From contig JAKSGN010000022.1 in the NCBI GenBank assembly GCA_024180945.1, positions 806,001-870,000 on the forward strand: DNA of 64,000 bases. Reading direction: 5' to 3'. The DNA comes from Macrophomina tecta. Lineage: Eukaryota; Ascomycota; Dothideomycetes; Botryosphaeriales; Botryosphaeriaceae. This document shows positions 11,039 through 19,604 of the stretch, one piece after another (position 1 is the stretch's first letter; the number at the start of each line of letters is the position of its first letter). Both the position numbers and the translations under genes were made by a program. Under the pieces are notes generated by a model. That model saw nothing but the letters and a program-made list of their open reading frames with translations. It did not search any database and was not told the DNA's origin.

Positions 11039-14000
11039 CTAATGTTTCTTCTTGTTCTTTGATCCTGGGGGGCGCCCTCGCCGTGGCTTGCTTATAGCCT
11101 GCGTTCCGCCTGCGTTTCGCTTGCGTTTTGGCTGGGCGTCCCAGGGAATAGGGTTTCCTTTAAGGTAATCCTGTAGAAGCTCTCTGCAATTGTCTAGCTC
11201 CTCTTCCTGCTTCCACTCGTTGTGTTCATGGGGCCAGCCGAGCCATTTAAGCAGGTATTGCCTTGGTGGCCCTTCTTTGTGGGCCACTATGGCTTCGACT
11301 TCCCAGTGTCCACCATCGTCGATTTCTTCGACTGGTGGCGGTTGGAACCCTGGCCTTGCCGTATAAGCTTCCAGCAATGCAACGTTGAAAACAGTATGCA
11401 GCCGGGACATGGATTGTGGCAGGTCCAAGCGGTAGGCCTGGGAGCCAATCTTCTCTAGGATTCGGAATGGCCCTAGGTAACGGTTGTCGAGTTTCTTGCA
11501 AGGCCGTTTGGTTTTGATATTCCTTGCTAAGAGAAGGACTGGTTGTCCAATATCGAAATGCATTTCGGTTCGGTTCCGGTTGTAATATTTCGTTTGGAGC
11601 TCCTGGGAGTGTCCGAGGGATTCCGCCGCCAATTCCCATGCTTTCCGCATGCTTTCCGCGTGCTTTTTGGCTGCTTCGGCCGATTCGGTTGGGGGATTCC
11701 TGTTAAGGTTGTCCCAAACCCCGTCCCAGGAGTTAGGTTCCACCCCCGCATCCAGTTGAACTGGTGCGAAGCCTGTGGAAGAGTGGGTTTTCTGGTTGTA
11801 GGCGTGTGAAGCCCACTGGAGAAGCTTTGCCCAGTCTGACTGGTTCCAGGAGGTGTAATGGCGCAGGTACGCCTCTAACTCCTGATTTTGCCTCTCCGTT
11901 TGGCCGTCTGTCTGCGGGTGAAAGGAGGTACTTAGTCTATGCTTAATCCTAAGATTATAGCATAATTCGCTCCAGAACTGGCTCGTGAACGTTGAGCCCC
12001 TGTCCGAGACTAGGCTGTTGGGCGGCCCAAATTGTACGAAGACGTCGTTTACGATAAGGTCCGCGAGCGTTGCCCCATCAATCGTCTTCCTAACTGGTAG
12101 GTAACGTACATATTTGGTGAAACGGTCAACGAGTACGAGAACTGCGTTATATGCTCGACCGTCTCGCCCTACGGATTCTGGCAAGTCCGTGATAAAATCA
12201 AGGGAGTAGTGCCTATGGGGTTGAGCGGCTACTAGCAGTGGCTGTAATAACCCATACGGCTTATGCCGGCGAGCCTTATTACGTTGACAGGCATCGCAGC
12301 TTTGCACATATTCCCTAACGTCCGCGGTGATGCCTTCCCAGTGGTACTTCCTAGAAAGCACCTCCTGGGTGCGGCGGATGCCGTAATGGCCACCACTCGG
12401 ATCGTCATGATTCCTAAGCAGGATTTCCTCGCGTAGCGGAGTGCACTTTGGCACGTATACCCGCCCTTTATAGCGTAGGAGTCCTTGCTCGTCGATCGCA
12501 TACTGATCGCACGCTAAAAGCACCCTTTTCGCAAGCTGTTCTCGTACGTCTGCGCAGAAGGCGTCCCTTCGTTGCTCGGTGCGAATAAAATCAACTAACG
12601 ATTCAGGAGTAGCTTCGAACGCTGTTTCGGTTGCAGCGGCCACCATTACTGCAGACCGAGGCACGAAGCTTTGCACCAAGCTCGTGCTGGCTCCCTCGCA
12701 GTGAGTGCACACCGGAGGTGCCAGGCCCTTACAAGCGAACTCGTCGTGCTCCTCACAAGTGACGGAACAGACTGAGGCGGTTCGGTGATCACCACCGCCG
12801 TTTGTACGCAGGTTTCCCTCGTGCTCTTGGCCGGGGTCCTTGGTGGTGCGTAGGGGTTCTCCCAACCCCTGAATCTGGAGTTTGCGTTGTAGTGTGGGCA
12901 ACATAGCATCAAGGTAGGTGCGCTTGTCACCCTCCTTAAAGCCAAGGGCGTAGTCTGGACGCCTCGAAAGGGCGTCCGCTGGATTAGACTTACCCGGCTT
13001 ATATTCGATATTAAAATCGAATTCAGCCAAGACTTCAGCGTACCGAGCCTGTCGAGCCGTGAGGCTCTTGGTCGTCATGAAATAACGTAGGTTGTTATGA
13101 TCAGACAATACCCGCACCGGCGTCTGCACGTGTGCTAGGTAAGGCCTCCAATGCTTGAAGCACTGCACGATCGCGTGGAGTTCCTTGTCGTAGGTGTCGT
13201 ACCGTATTTCAGCACCAGCGAACTTATGGCTGAAATACGCAACGGGGTGCCAATGGCGCTGGTTATCCTCTCCATCCAGCGGCTGGAGAAGGATGCCGCC
13301 GTAGGCATAGTCCGATGCGTCGGTGATTAGCATGACTGGAAGATTTGGGTCATAGTGCCGCAGTACAGGAGCCTGCGTAAAGCATGCTTTTAGCCTGCTA
13401 AACGCCTGCTTTGCCCCTGCGGGCCATTCCCAGGGCTTATACCATTTGGTTGGCCCCTTTTTCGGCGCTCGTTTGGCCCCCGGATTAGGATCTTGGGCTG
13501 CTTCTTTTAGCAAGCTAGTCAGTGGTTGAACCACCGTGGAGTAATTCCATATAAAGCGCCTGTAGAAGTTGGCAAAGCCTAGGAAAACCTGAATATCACG
13601 GTAGCTTTGCGGCTCCGGCCAGTCCTTGATGGCTTCGACTCTTACGGGGTCCATGACAACCCCCTGGGGGGTGACGATGAAGCCCAGGAACTCGACGTGC
13701 TTTGTGTGAAAGCTACATTTAGACGGTTTTGCGTAGAGGTTCCAATCACGCAATCTGTGGAGAACACGTTTGACGTGCTCGACGTGCTGAGACTCATCCG
13801 CTGAGTATATGAGTATGTCATCCAAGTACACTACGCAAATCGTGTCCACCAGGCCTCCCAGGGCTCGGTGGATATACGACTGGAAGGTTGCGGGTGCGTT
13901 GGTTAAGCCAAATGGCATGACTAGGTACTCGTAATGCCCGTAACGCGTCTTAAATGCTGTTTTCCACTCATCACCTTCCTTTATGCGGATTCGGTGATAA

Positions 14001-15190
14001 GCATCGCGCAGGTCCAGTTTGGTGAAGATCTTTGCGGTGCTTAGGCGGTCCAGCAGCTCGCCCACCAGTGGTATAGGATAGCCATTTTTGACCGTGACCT
14101 TATTCAGGCCCCTATAATCCACGCACAACCGCATGGTGCCGTCTGCCTTGGGGGCAAAGAGAACAGGCGCGCCCGCAGGCGACTTACTATGCCTGATCCA
14201 CCCCCGTTCCAAGGCCTTGTCAATGTATTCCCTGAGGATCCGTAGTTCGGATTGGGAGAGTCCATACAGGGGCATTGACGGTGGCTCAGAACCTACAACG
14301 AGATCAATAGCATGATCGAACTCAGTGTGTTGCGGCAGCTTAGCAGCTTGTTCGTCTGAAAATACGTCCAAGTACTCCCTATAAGCATCCGGAATCTCGT
14401 CGCGGACCTCCTCAGCCACCTTGGCTAGTAGTGCGTCTGCTAAACCGGCGAGTTCCTCATGCGGTTCGCATGCTCTTTGGATGCGGGAGTGCAGCCCCCG
14501 TAGGTAGGAGAGAGTTTGGTTAGGTGGGAGCCCTTCCGGATTCCGGTCACCCCCGCCCTGCTTCTCGCGTGCGTTTAGCATGCTTTCCGCCCGCGAGAGG
14601 GCTGCGAAAGAGTCGAAGTTATTCCTTTGACTTTCCAGGTCACCCGTAGGCGAGAGCTGGTAGTCGGACGGCCAGAGGGAGTAAATAGGCTCCCCTGGTT
14701 CTAAGTCCTGGAATAATTCAGTGGCGCTTACCAGACACACACGCTCCAGCGAGTTTGTGCTCCAGTAAAACGTTCCTCTTCCAAAATCGATAACCGGCCC
14801 GGCAGCCCCGAGCCAGGGCATGCCGAGTATGGCATCGTAGCCCGTGAACGAGCCACTCCAGTAAGGTTGGGGTTCGGTGGTGCGCGTGGCGCCCCCCGAG
14901 TCGCACGTGGTGACCCCTATATAATAAGAGTCGTGCAACGTAACGGTGGTGTCATCAAGAAGGCGGGCAGACGGCCTGGCACTAGCTTGCACATTTTGCA
15001 AGGCAAGTCGCTCTACGCATTCAAGGGACACGAGGTTCAGGTCGCAACCACAATCTATCAATGCTCGAATTTTGGTAGGACCGGATGGGGTTTCTATCGA
15101 AGCGATGATTTCTATGCGTTTTGAACTGCCTCCCGTTTGAGGCCCTAACCGCAAGGAGGAGAGGGAAGCGATTAGGGCTTCCCTTTTCCC
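11039..15190 (-). CDS. pol: TE2 Pol polyprotein: protease, RT, RNase H, integrase, chromodomain
   Basis: Open for about 1,380 codons with no ATG near its beginning; it is in the -1 frame of gag and starts within the slippery heptamer at 15,190-15,184. Counting from 15,154: protease motif ALIDCGCDLNLVS near residues 30-42 (Cys in place of the usual Ser/Thr after the catalytic Asp); reverse transcriptase with GLTNAPATFQ and VVYLDDILIYS near 443; RNase H with TDASDYAYGGIL and LSDHNNLRYF; integrase His/Cys zinc finger ending CDACQRNK; catalytic core SLDFITD (about 983), VSDRGSTF and QTERQNQELE, the D,D,E triad; chromodomain with YLLKWLGWP near 1,270-1,325; basic tail. All key residues are present except the protease oddity. 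Copies itself through RNA and integrates into chromatin; chromodomains usually steer insertion to heterochromatin, which fits its location. Confidence 0.95.
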   Translation of the reverse strand, partial: GKREALIASLSSLRLGPQTGGSSKRIEIIASIETPSGPTKIRALIDCGCDLNLVSLECVERLALQNVQASARPSARLLDDTTVTLHDSYYIGVTTCDSGGATRTTEPQPYWSGSFTGYDAILGMPWLGAAGPVIDFGRGTFYWSTNSLERVCLVSATELFQDLEPGEPIYSLWPSDYQLSPTGDLESQRNNFDSFAALSRAESMLNAREKQGGGDRNPEGLPPNQTLSYLRGLHSRIQRACEPHEELAGLADALLAKVAEEVRDEIPDAYREYLDVFSDEQAAKLPQHTEFDHAIDLVVGSEPPSMPLYGLSQSELRILREYIDKALERGWIRHSKSPAGAPVLFAPKADGTMRLCVDYRGLNKVTVKNGYPIPLVGELLDRLSTAKIFTKLDLRDAYHRIRIKEGDEWKTAFKTRYGHYEYLVMPFGLTNAPATFQSYIHRALGGLVDTICVVYLDDILIYSADESQHVEHVKRVLHRLRDWNLYAKPSKCSFHTKHVEFLGFIVTPQGVVMDPVRVEAIKDWPEPQSYRDIQVFLGFANFYRRFIWNYSTVVQPLTSLLKEAAQDPNPGAKRAPKKGPTKWYKPWEWPAGAKQAFSRLKACFTQAPVLRHYDPNLPVMLITDASDYAYGGILLQPLDGEDNQRHWHPVAYFSHKFAGAEIRYDTYDKELHAIVQCFKHWRPYLAHVQTPVRVLSDHNNLRYFMTTKSLTARQARYAEVLAEFDFNIEYKPGKSNPADALSRRPDYALGFKEGDKRTYLDAMLPTLQRKLQIQGLGEPLRTTKDPGQEHEGNLRTNGGGDHRTASVCSVTCEEHDEFACKGLAPPVCTHCEGASTSLVQSFVPRSAVMVAAATETAFEATPESLVDFIRTEQRRDAFCADVREQLAKRVLLACDQYAIDEQGLLRYKGRVYVPKCTPLREEILLRNHDDPSGGHYGIRRTQEVLSRKYHWEGITADVREYVQSCDACQRNKARRHKPYGLLQPLLVAAQPHRHYSLDFITDLPESVGRDGRAYNAVLVLVDRFTKYVRYLPVRKTIDGATLADLIVNDVFVQFGPPNSLVSDRGSTFTSQFWSELCYNLRIKHRLSTSFHPQTDGQTERQNQELEAYLRHYTSWNQSDWAKLLQWASHAYNQKTHSSTGFAPVQLDAGVEPNSWDGVWDNLNRNPPTESAEAAKKHAESMRKAWELAAESLGHSQELQTKYYNRNRTEMHFDIGQPVLLLARNIKTKRPCKKLDNRYLGPFRILEKIGSQAYRLDLPQSMSRLHTVFNVALLEAYTARPGFQPPPVEEIDDGGHWEVEAIVAHKEGPPRQYLLKWLGWPHEHNEWKQEEELDNCRELLQDYLKGNPIPWDAQPKRKRNAGGTQAISKPRRGRPPGSKNKKKH

Positions 15191-16341
15191 GAGCCTTGCT
15201 TACCTTTGTGGTTCGCCCAGTTGGCGTGGCCTTTGGCCTGCTTTTCGCCTGCGTTCGGGGTGCTAGACCCATGCGAATCGCCTGCGTTCTTTGGGGGAGC
15301 TGAAGCTTCGGACCTTTGGTCCCCTTTGGCCTTCTTACCATTCCCAAAACCCTTATGGGGACCGTTGCGTCCCAGGCCAGGGGTGGTAAAAGGGCGCTTG
15401 GTCCCCTGCGACTGCTGCCCGTCCTCGCCCTTTTTATAGGGCCTCGTTGCCTCCAGCGTTTGCTCAACGCGTTGGATTTCAGCCACCAAATCCTCTTCTG
15501 CCTGCACCCTAGTGAGGAAGGACTGGCGCACGAGCTCCGTACGTATAGATGGCAGGAGCCGAGAGTAAATCCAGTTGATACGGTAATCTACGTTCTGAAT
15601 CCGATACGTGAATTTGTCCTCGTACGTCTTCATTTGGGCGTAGAATTCCATGAACTTCTGGCCCTCCTTCATCACCGTAGTATAATAACTAACAGCGTTG
15701 TCAAGGCGGTGGACGACAGGGTCACGAATATGATCCTGCACCAACGTCTTGAACTCCTGCCAGAGCAGTGCTGGTTTCTCCTGGTTTGTCAGACGTCTTT
15801 GGACGTGCTGGGAGAGGGTCTTGTATTTAGATAGCCCTTCGGTGGCCCAGAGGGTCCTCCTGAGGCAGTCCTTATCCGCCCGGTGCACGCCGAAACGTGT
15901 CTCCACCGCATTCGTCCATAAGTCGTATGAGCCCTGAGTAAGGCCTTCGAGTTTTGGAGGTGGGTTCCTCACGAGGAGGTCGAGTCGCTTTTCGCTATCG
16001 TCCACCCTGCTTTCCGCATGCGTTTCGCCTGCGTTCGGCGTGGGGACGGCAGGTAGTTCGCCGTTAAGGGCCGCTTGCAGCTGTTGTAGAACCTTAACGC
16101 GGTTAAGGCGTTCCAGGAGCTCGGCTTCCGGTATGCCTTCCGTAGGTGCGCTACGTAAGCGTTGCAGTTCGTCGACAGCTGCAGGCGCCCCTGGTTCGGC
16201 CGCGTCGCCCATTGGGCGTTCAGCGCCCTGGGCGCTCCTATCGACGATTAGCGTTTGATGGCCTTCGGGGGTTAATGAGCCTGTTTCTGTTCGTTCGCCT
16301 CGAGTGTTCGAACGGCTTTGTTGGCCCCTTGTTCCCATCAT
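15172..16341 (-). CDS. gag: TE2 Gag
   Basis: 389 residues from the first of two adjacent ATGs. The middle (about 130-290) has the alpha-helical look of a retrotransposon capsid (for example LWQEFKTLVQDHI and MKEGQKFMEFYAQMKTYEDK, matching the usual 'Y..L.......S...Y' region of fungal Gag). The N terminus is charged and Ala-rich. The C terminus (about 300-389) is Lys/Gly/Ser-rich with no CCHC zinc knuckle, so RNA binding presumably relies on the basic tail. The stop is 10 nt downstream of the GGGAAAA slippery site. Three copies of a short dispersed motif fall in the gene and encode NAGE/NAGD-type residues. Confidence 0.88.
   Translation of the reverse strand: MMGTRGQQSRSNTRGERTETGSLTPEGHQTLIVDRSAQGAERPMGDAAEPGAPAAVDELQRLRSAPTEGIPEAELLERLNRVKVLQQLQAALNGELPAVPTPNAGETHAESRVDDSEKRLDLLVRNPPPKLEGLTQGSYDLWTNAVETRFGVHRADKDCLRRTLWATEGLSKYKTLSQHVQRRLTNQEKPALLWQEFKTLVQDHIRDPVVHRLDNAVSYYTTVMKEGQKFMEFYAQMKTYEDKFTYRIQNVDYRINWIYSRLLPSIRTELVRQSFLTRVQAEEDLVAEIQRVEQTLEATRPYKKGEDGQQSQGTKRPFTTPGLGRNGPHKGFGNGKKAKGDQRSEASAPPKNAGDSHGSSTPNAGEKQAKGHANWANHKGKQGSGKGKP
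15184..15190 (-). promoter_or_regulatory. -1 ribosomal frameshift site GGGAAAA between gag and pol
   Basis: Read on the minus strand in the gag frame the bases are G GGA AAA, the X XXY YYZ pattern. Slipping back one base gives the pol frame, which is open from here through 11,039. The gag stop TAA is at 15,174-15,172. I did not fold the downstream RNA. Confidence 0.75.
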
Positions 16342-16425
16342 CGTGAAATCGTTCTTTTCGTCGGGATCGTCGGAATCGTTGTGTATAGCCCTTCAAGGCC
16401 GGCTGCTTTTCCGAAAGGAATTGAG

Positions 16426-16434
16426 AAGGATTCG
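16426..16434 (-). other. TE2 primer-binding region, self-priming type
   Basis: On the sense strand the internal region starts AT then CGAATCCTT, two bases after the 5' LTR. It does not begin TGG, as a tRNA 3'-end site would. Its exact complement AAGGATTCG occurs inside the LTR (minus strand, 16,506-16,498), the arrangement known from Tf1/sushi elements, where the 5' end of the transcript primes its own reverse transcription. Confidence 0.6.
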
Positions 16435-16436
16435 AT

Positions 16437-16629
16437 TGTGAGCAAGTGGGCTGGTTATAAGCAGGGAGCCTTCAGAAGAGTCGTATATTCTCAGGTGCGA
16501 ATCCTTAGTAGTGCAGGATTCACCCCTTGGTGGCGTTATATACTGGGGGCCCGTGCGTAGCACGTGATAAGCACGTGGAACGCACGGTATAAGCACCCTA
16601 AGGGTATGCCAGGGCCTATTGTCCTGACA
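16437..16629 (-). repeat. TE2 5' LTR (193 bp) with promoter
   Basis: Identical to the left LTR. On the minus strand a TATATAA box lies at 16,542-16,536. The predicted self-primer AAGGATTCG starts at 16,506, 36 bp downstream, which is where a transcript should begin. The right target duplication TATAA follows at 16,630-16,634. Confidence 0.9.
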
Positions 16630-16634
16630 TATAA

Positions 16635-19401
16635 TTATAATTTTTATTCTTATCTCGGTTTTATTTTTTATCGCGATTATAGTAGTAATTTTGCTTTCTT
16701 TCTTAATCGCGATCTTAGTTTCGGTTTCAGTCGTAGTCTTAATTACGATTACGGTCGCGGTTAGTATTTTAATACTAGTCTCTATACTAGTTTCTATTTT
16801 AGTTATAATTACGATTATAGTCTCGATCTCGCCTATTATCATTATTATAACGCGCTTTATTTTTTAAATTATTCTAATTACATCTATAGTCTTATTTTTT
16901 CTCTTCGCGGATTAGGTCTTTTTAAAGAGTTATCTTTTTCTCGGCCTTATAGATATAGATATCTATAGTAGTTAATTCTATTAGTAGTTTAAAGTCGTAG
17001 TAAAGTTCTATATTAATTTTCTCGTGCGCTTAGAGAAGCTAATCTTTAATTAGAGTAATTTCGGTATCTTAAGCTAACTAAATATAATTTATAATAAATC
17101 TTCTAATCGCGCGCTCTTTTCTTATTTCTTATAGTTTATAATACTTTCTCTAGAGCTTTCTTTATACTTCTAAAGGGCACTTCTTAAAGTATTTAATTAG
17201 TTTCTTTTTTTAACGGTTAATTCTTCTTCTATTTCTTAGGTAATTATATTCCGTTTTAAATAGCTAAGCTATATACTACGCTTAAGTAGTCTCTCTTAGG
17301 TATTACTAAAGGCTTCGCCTAACTAAGAATTCTATTTTAGAGTATAGCTAGTATTTAACTATTTTAATAAACTAATAGATATTTCTATAGTAGAGTTTAC
17401 TATTCTTCTTAACTAAATCTTCGTTGTTCTTACCTGTAGTTTTAAGATTCGGGTTAAAGTAACTAACTTTATTTAGTTTAAACTTATCTTTATTATACTT
17501 TAGTAGGTCTTTATTTTTAAAGTCTACTTTTAGATTATTATATAGGGTTTACTAACGTTTCTCTTTTACTCGTAGTCTCTAGTCTTTTAAATCTAATGAG
17601 GCGGAGTTTCTTCTTAAGCGGCGGGATAGTCTTTAATCCGTACGTTAGTTTCTTTTAAAAAAGCGATCGTAGTTACTATTTTCTATTCTAAAGAATAAGC
17701 TAGAGGGATTATTATCCTCTAGTTATTATTAGCTAACGGTAGTCGGGCAACGTTATATTATTAGCCCGGTATTAACGCTAGCCGAGAAACAATCGTTTCG
17801 TAACGGCTATTTAATAAGCCTAGTACGTACTTTATAATCTCTTCTCTTCGCCGATATAATTTTTTTATTAATAATTTATCTTACTATCTTAGTAATCCTC
17901 TCTATTAGTATTACGTCTAAAGATTAACCTTACTACGCGGCTTAGAAGTTTTTTAATTAGGGCTATAGAAAAGGGGCTTTATATTTATAATAGCTATTAC
18001 GTTAGAGTTTTCTTTCTATATCTTTATCTTACGAAGTAGGTCTATATATCGCTTTTTTAGTCTCATATTAGCGTCTCTAATTTAATAAAAGTAGTTCTAC
18101 TTTATACTTAGTATATAAGTGCTAACTCTTAATACGTTAGGAATTTTTTAAAGAGAATCGCTTCTTTTCTTCTTTAGAGCGTAATTCTTTAAGAAAGAGA
18201 TTACTTATATTAAGCTCTAGCGCTAGTTCTTCTAGAAATTCTTTCGGCGTTTAGAATTAGATAGGTATAAGTACTAATAGTTTTAACTTTACTTCTTAGT
18301 ACTATCGAAATCTTCTTAGAGCCGGTGTACTTAGTTCTCTCGACTAGGGGTTACTAAAGTAACTAGTCCCAGTTCTCTAGTTTCTAACTTACTCGGCTAG
18401 TATATCGTTTCGATATCTAGAAAGTTATAGACGGCGATAACTTAATAACTTTTTATAGCTATACTCTCTTCTAGAGAGTCTAAGCGGTAGAGTAAGGTTT
18501 CTATAGCGCTTATATTATTTCTATAAATACTTCTAGTATCTCTATTCTTATTATAACTAGACTAGAAGATTCTAGTTTTACTAGCATTATTTAGACTTCT
18601 AAAACTAATTTACTTTTATACTATTATTTATATTTCTAACATTTTATTTTATAATCTTTACAAAGATTCTTATTTTAAATAGGGTTAAGTTAGTTAAGCT
18701 TCTTAAGAAACTATTTTACTATTATAGTAATTAGTTTCTTTCTATTAACCTTAATATTCTAGTTAAGCGGGTACTAGTTAGCTAATTAGGCTTTCGAGGG
18801 TTCGAGAGAGTTATAAGTATTACATTAAAAAGAATAAGAGAAAGTATCGTTTAGCTTCGTATAGTATATAATAATTATTTATACTAACGATATAGCTATC
18901 TTAAGAGTCGTGATAAGTTTTCTTTTATTAGATAGTCTTTTCTTCTAGAAACTAACTAGCTAGAATACTATCTAGGCTGTCGTATCCGGTAACCGCGGTA
19001 GACGCTCTAGAATACTTATATCGCGGTTATTATACCGGTTTTAGGTTTTATTAGTTAGGTTTATAGTAAGTAATTAAGTAGCTATAAATATTCTTACGCA
19101 TTATTAGTATCTCTTACGCCGTATATTACTTTCTTTCTTAGCTAGCGCGGTTCTTCGCTAGTAATAGAGAAGCGGAGATTATAAAGGCTATAAAGGCGGG
19201 TAAAATATCTTATATACTAAGTTTTAAATCGTTAATAGGATTTTAGGGAGGAGGAATAGCTTTCTATATAATAGTTTAGAATACGAAGAGTTCGATATAG
19301 CGCTACTTTTATAAGCGGCGTTTTAGGCTTTACTTCTAGTAGAAGGTATTTTTTCTAGCGAATTAAAGAGCTTAGTTAATCTTTTTATTTTTAGCTACTA
19401 G
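16635..19401 (-). pseudogene. TE1 5' part with possible gag relic, RIP-degraded
   Basis: AT-rich, stops in all frames. At 16,640-16,850 the repeated TCGCGAT/TCTCGAT-like units on the plus strand translate on the minus strand as a RIP-altered Arg/Asp/Thr low-complexity tract, and a matching piece lies at about 9,420-9,447 on the other side of TE2. This is the tract TE2 inserted into. It would fit a basic gag tail. Nothing else is recognisable. Confidence 0.4.
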
Positions 19402-19604
19402 TTACTAGGATTCGCTTTCTAAACGAATTAAGGCCTTATAGAACTTTAGAAATGAGATATATAAAAGTAGTTTATTCTTATAACTAGAACGCTTTTTAGT
19501 AGCGACTATCTATTTACGCTATACTATCTTTCTTTTCTAGGTAGCTCAAGGCCGCTACTACTTTAAAAAAGAATCTTCTTCTTACTAACTACTATATTCT
19601 AATA
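19402..19604 (-). repeat. TE1 right terminal repeat (5' LTR)
   Basis: Same length as the left repeat and collinear throughout (for example AATTAAGGCCTTATA and TCTTCTTCTTACTAACTAC in both). It ends exactly where similarity to TE2 internal sequence begins. Confidence 0.65.

Larger units (their letters stand above)
9453..16629 (-). mobile_element. TE2: intact chromoviral Ty3/Gypsy LTR retrotransposon
   Basis: A 7,177-bp element with identical 193-bp LTRs, a perfect TATAA target duplication, a polypurine tract beside the 3' LTR, a primer-binding region beside the 5' LTR, open gag and pol on the minus strand, and a spliced gene on the plus strand in the 3' part. Base composition is ordinary and it shows none of the RIP damage of the DNA on both sides, so it inserted after that DNA was mutated. 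It lands in an Arg/Asp-type low-complexity relic of TE1. The 3' chromodomain of pol places it among chromoviruses; the primer arrangement recalls Tf1/sushi-type elements. It looks capable of movement, but activity is inference. Confidence 0.93.
555..19604 (-). mobile_element. TE1: RIP-degraded chromodomain Ty3/Gypsy retrotransposon, interrupted by TE2
   Basis: Two direct repeats of about 204 bp bound the region (about 554-756 and 19,402-19,604), differing mostly by transitions. Between them the minus strand carries relics of a Gypsy pol (reverse transcriptase about 7,395-7,570; chromodomain about 4,460-4,642), and an Arg/Asp-type low-complexity relic at 16,640-16,850 that may be gag. TE2 (9,448-16,634 with its duplication) sits inside, so TE1 itself is about 11.9 kb. 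No target-site duplication is visible outside the repeats, so the two ends may have been reshuffled by recombination. Treating all of this as one element is inference from the repeats and the common strand. Confidence 0.65.

Noticed and set aside
16393..16842. Minus-strand 149-codon frame across the right TE2 junction
   Set aside because: It reads through the LTR and a low-complexity TE1 relic; not a gene.
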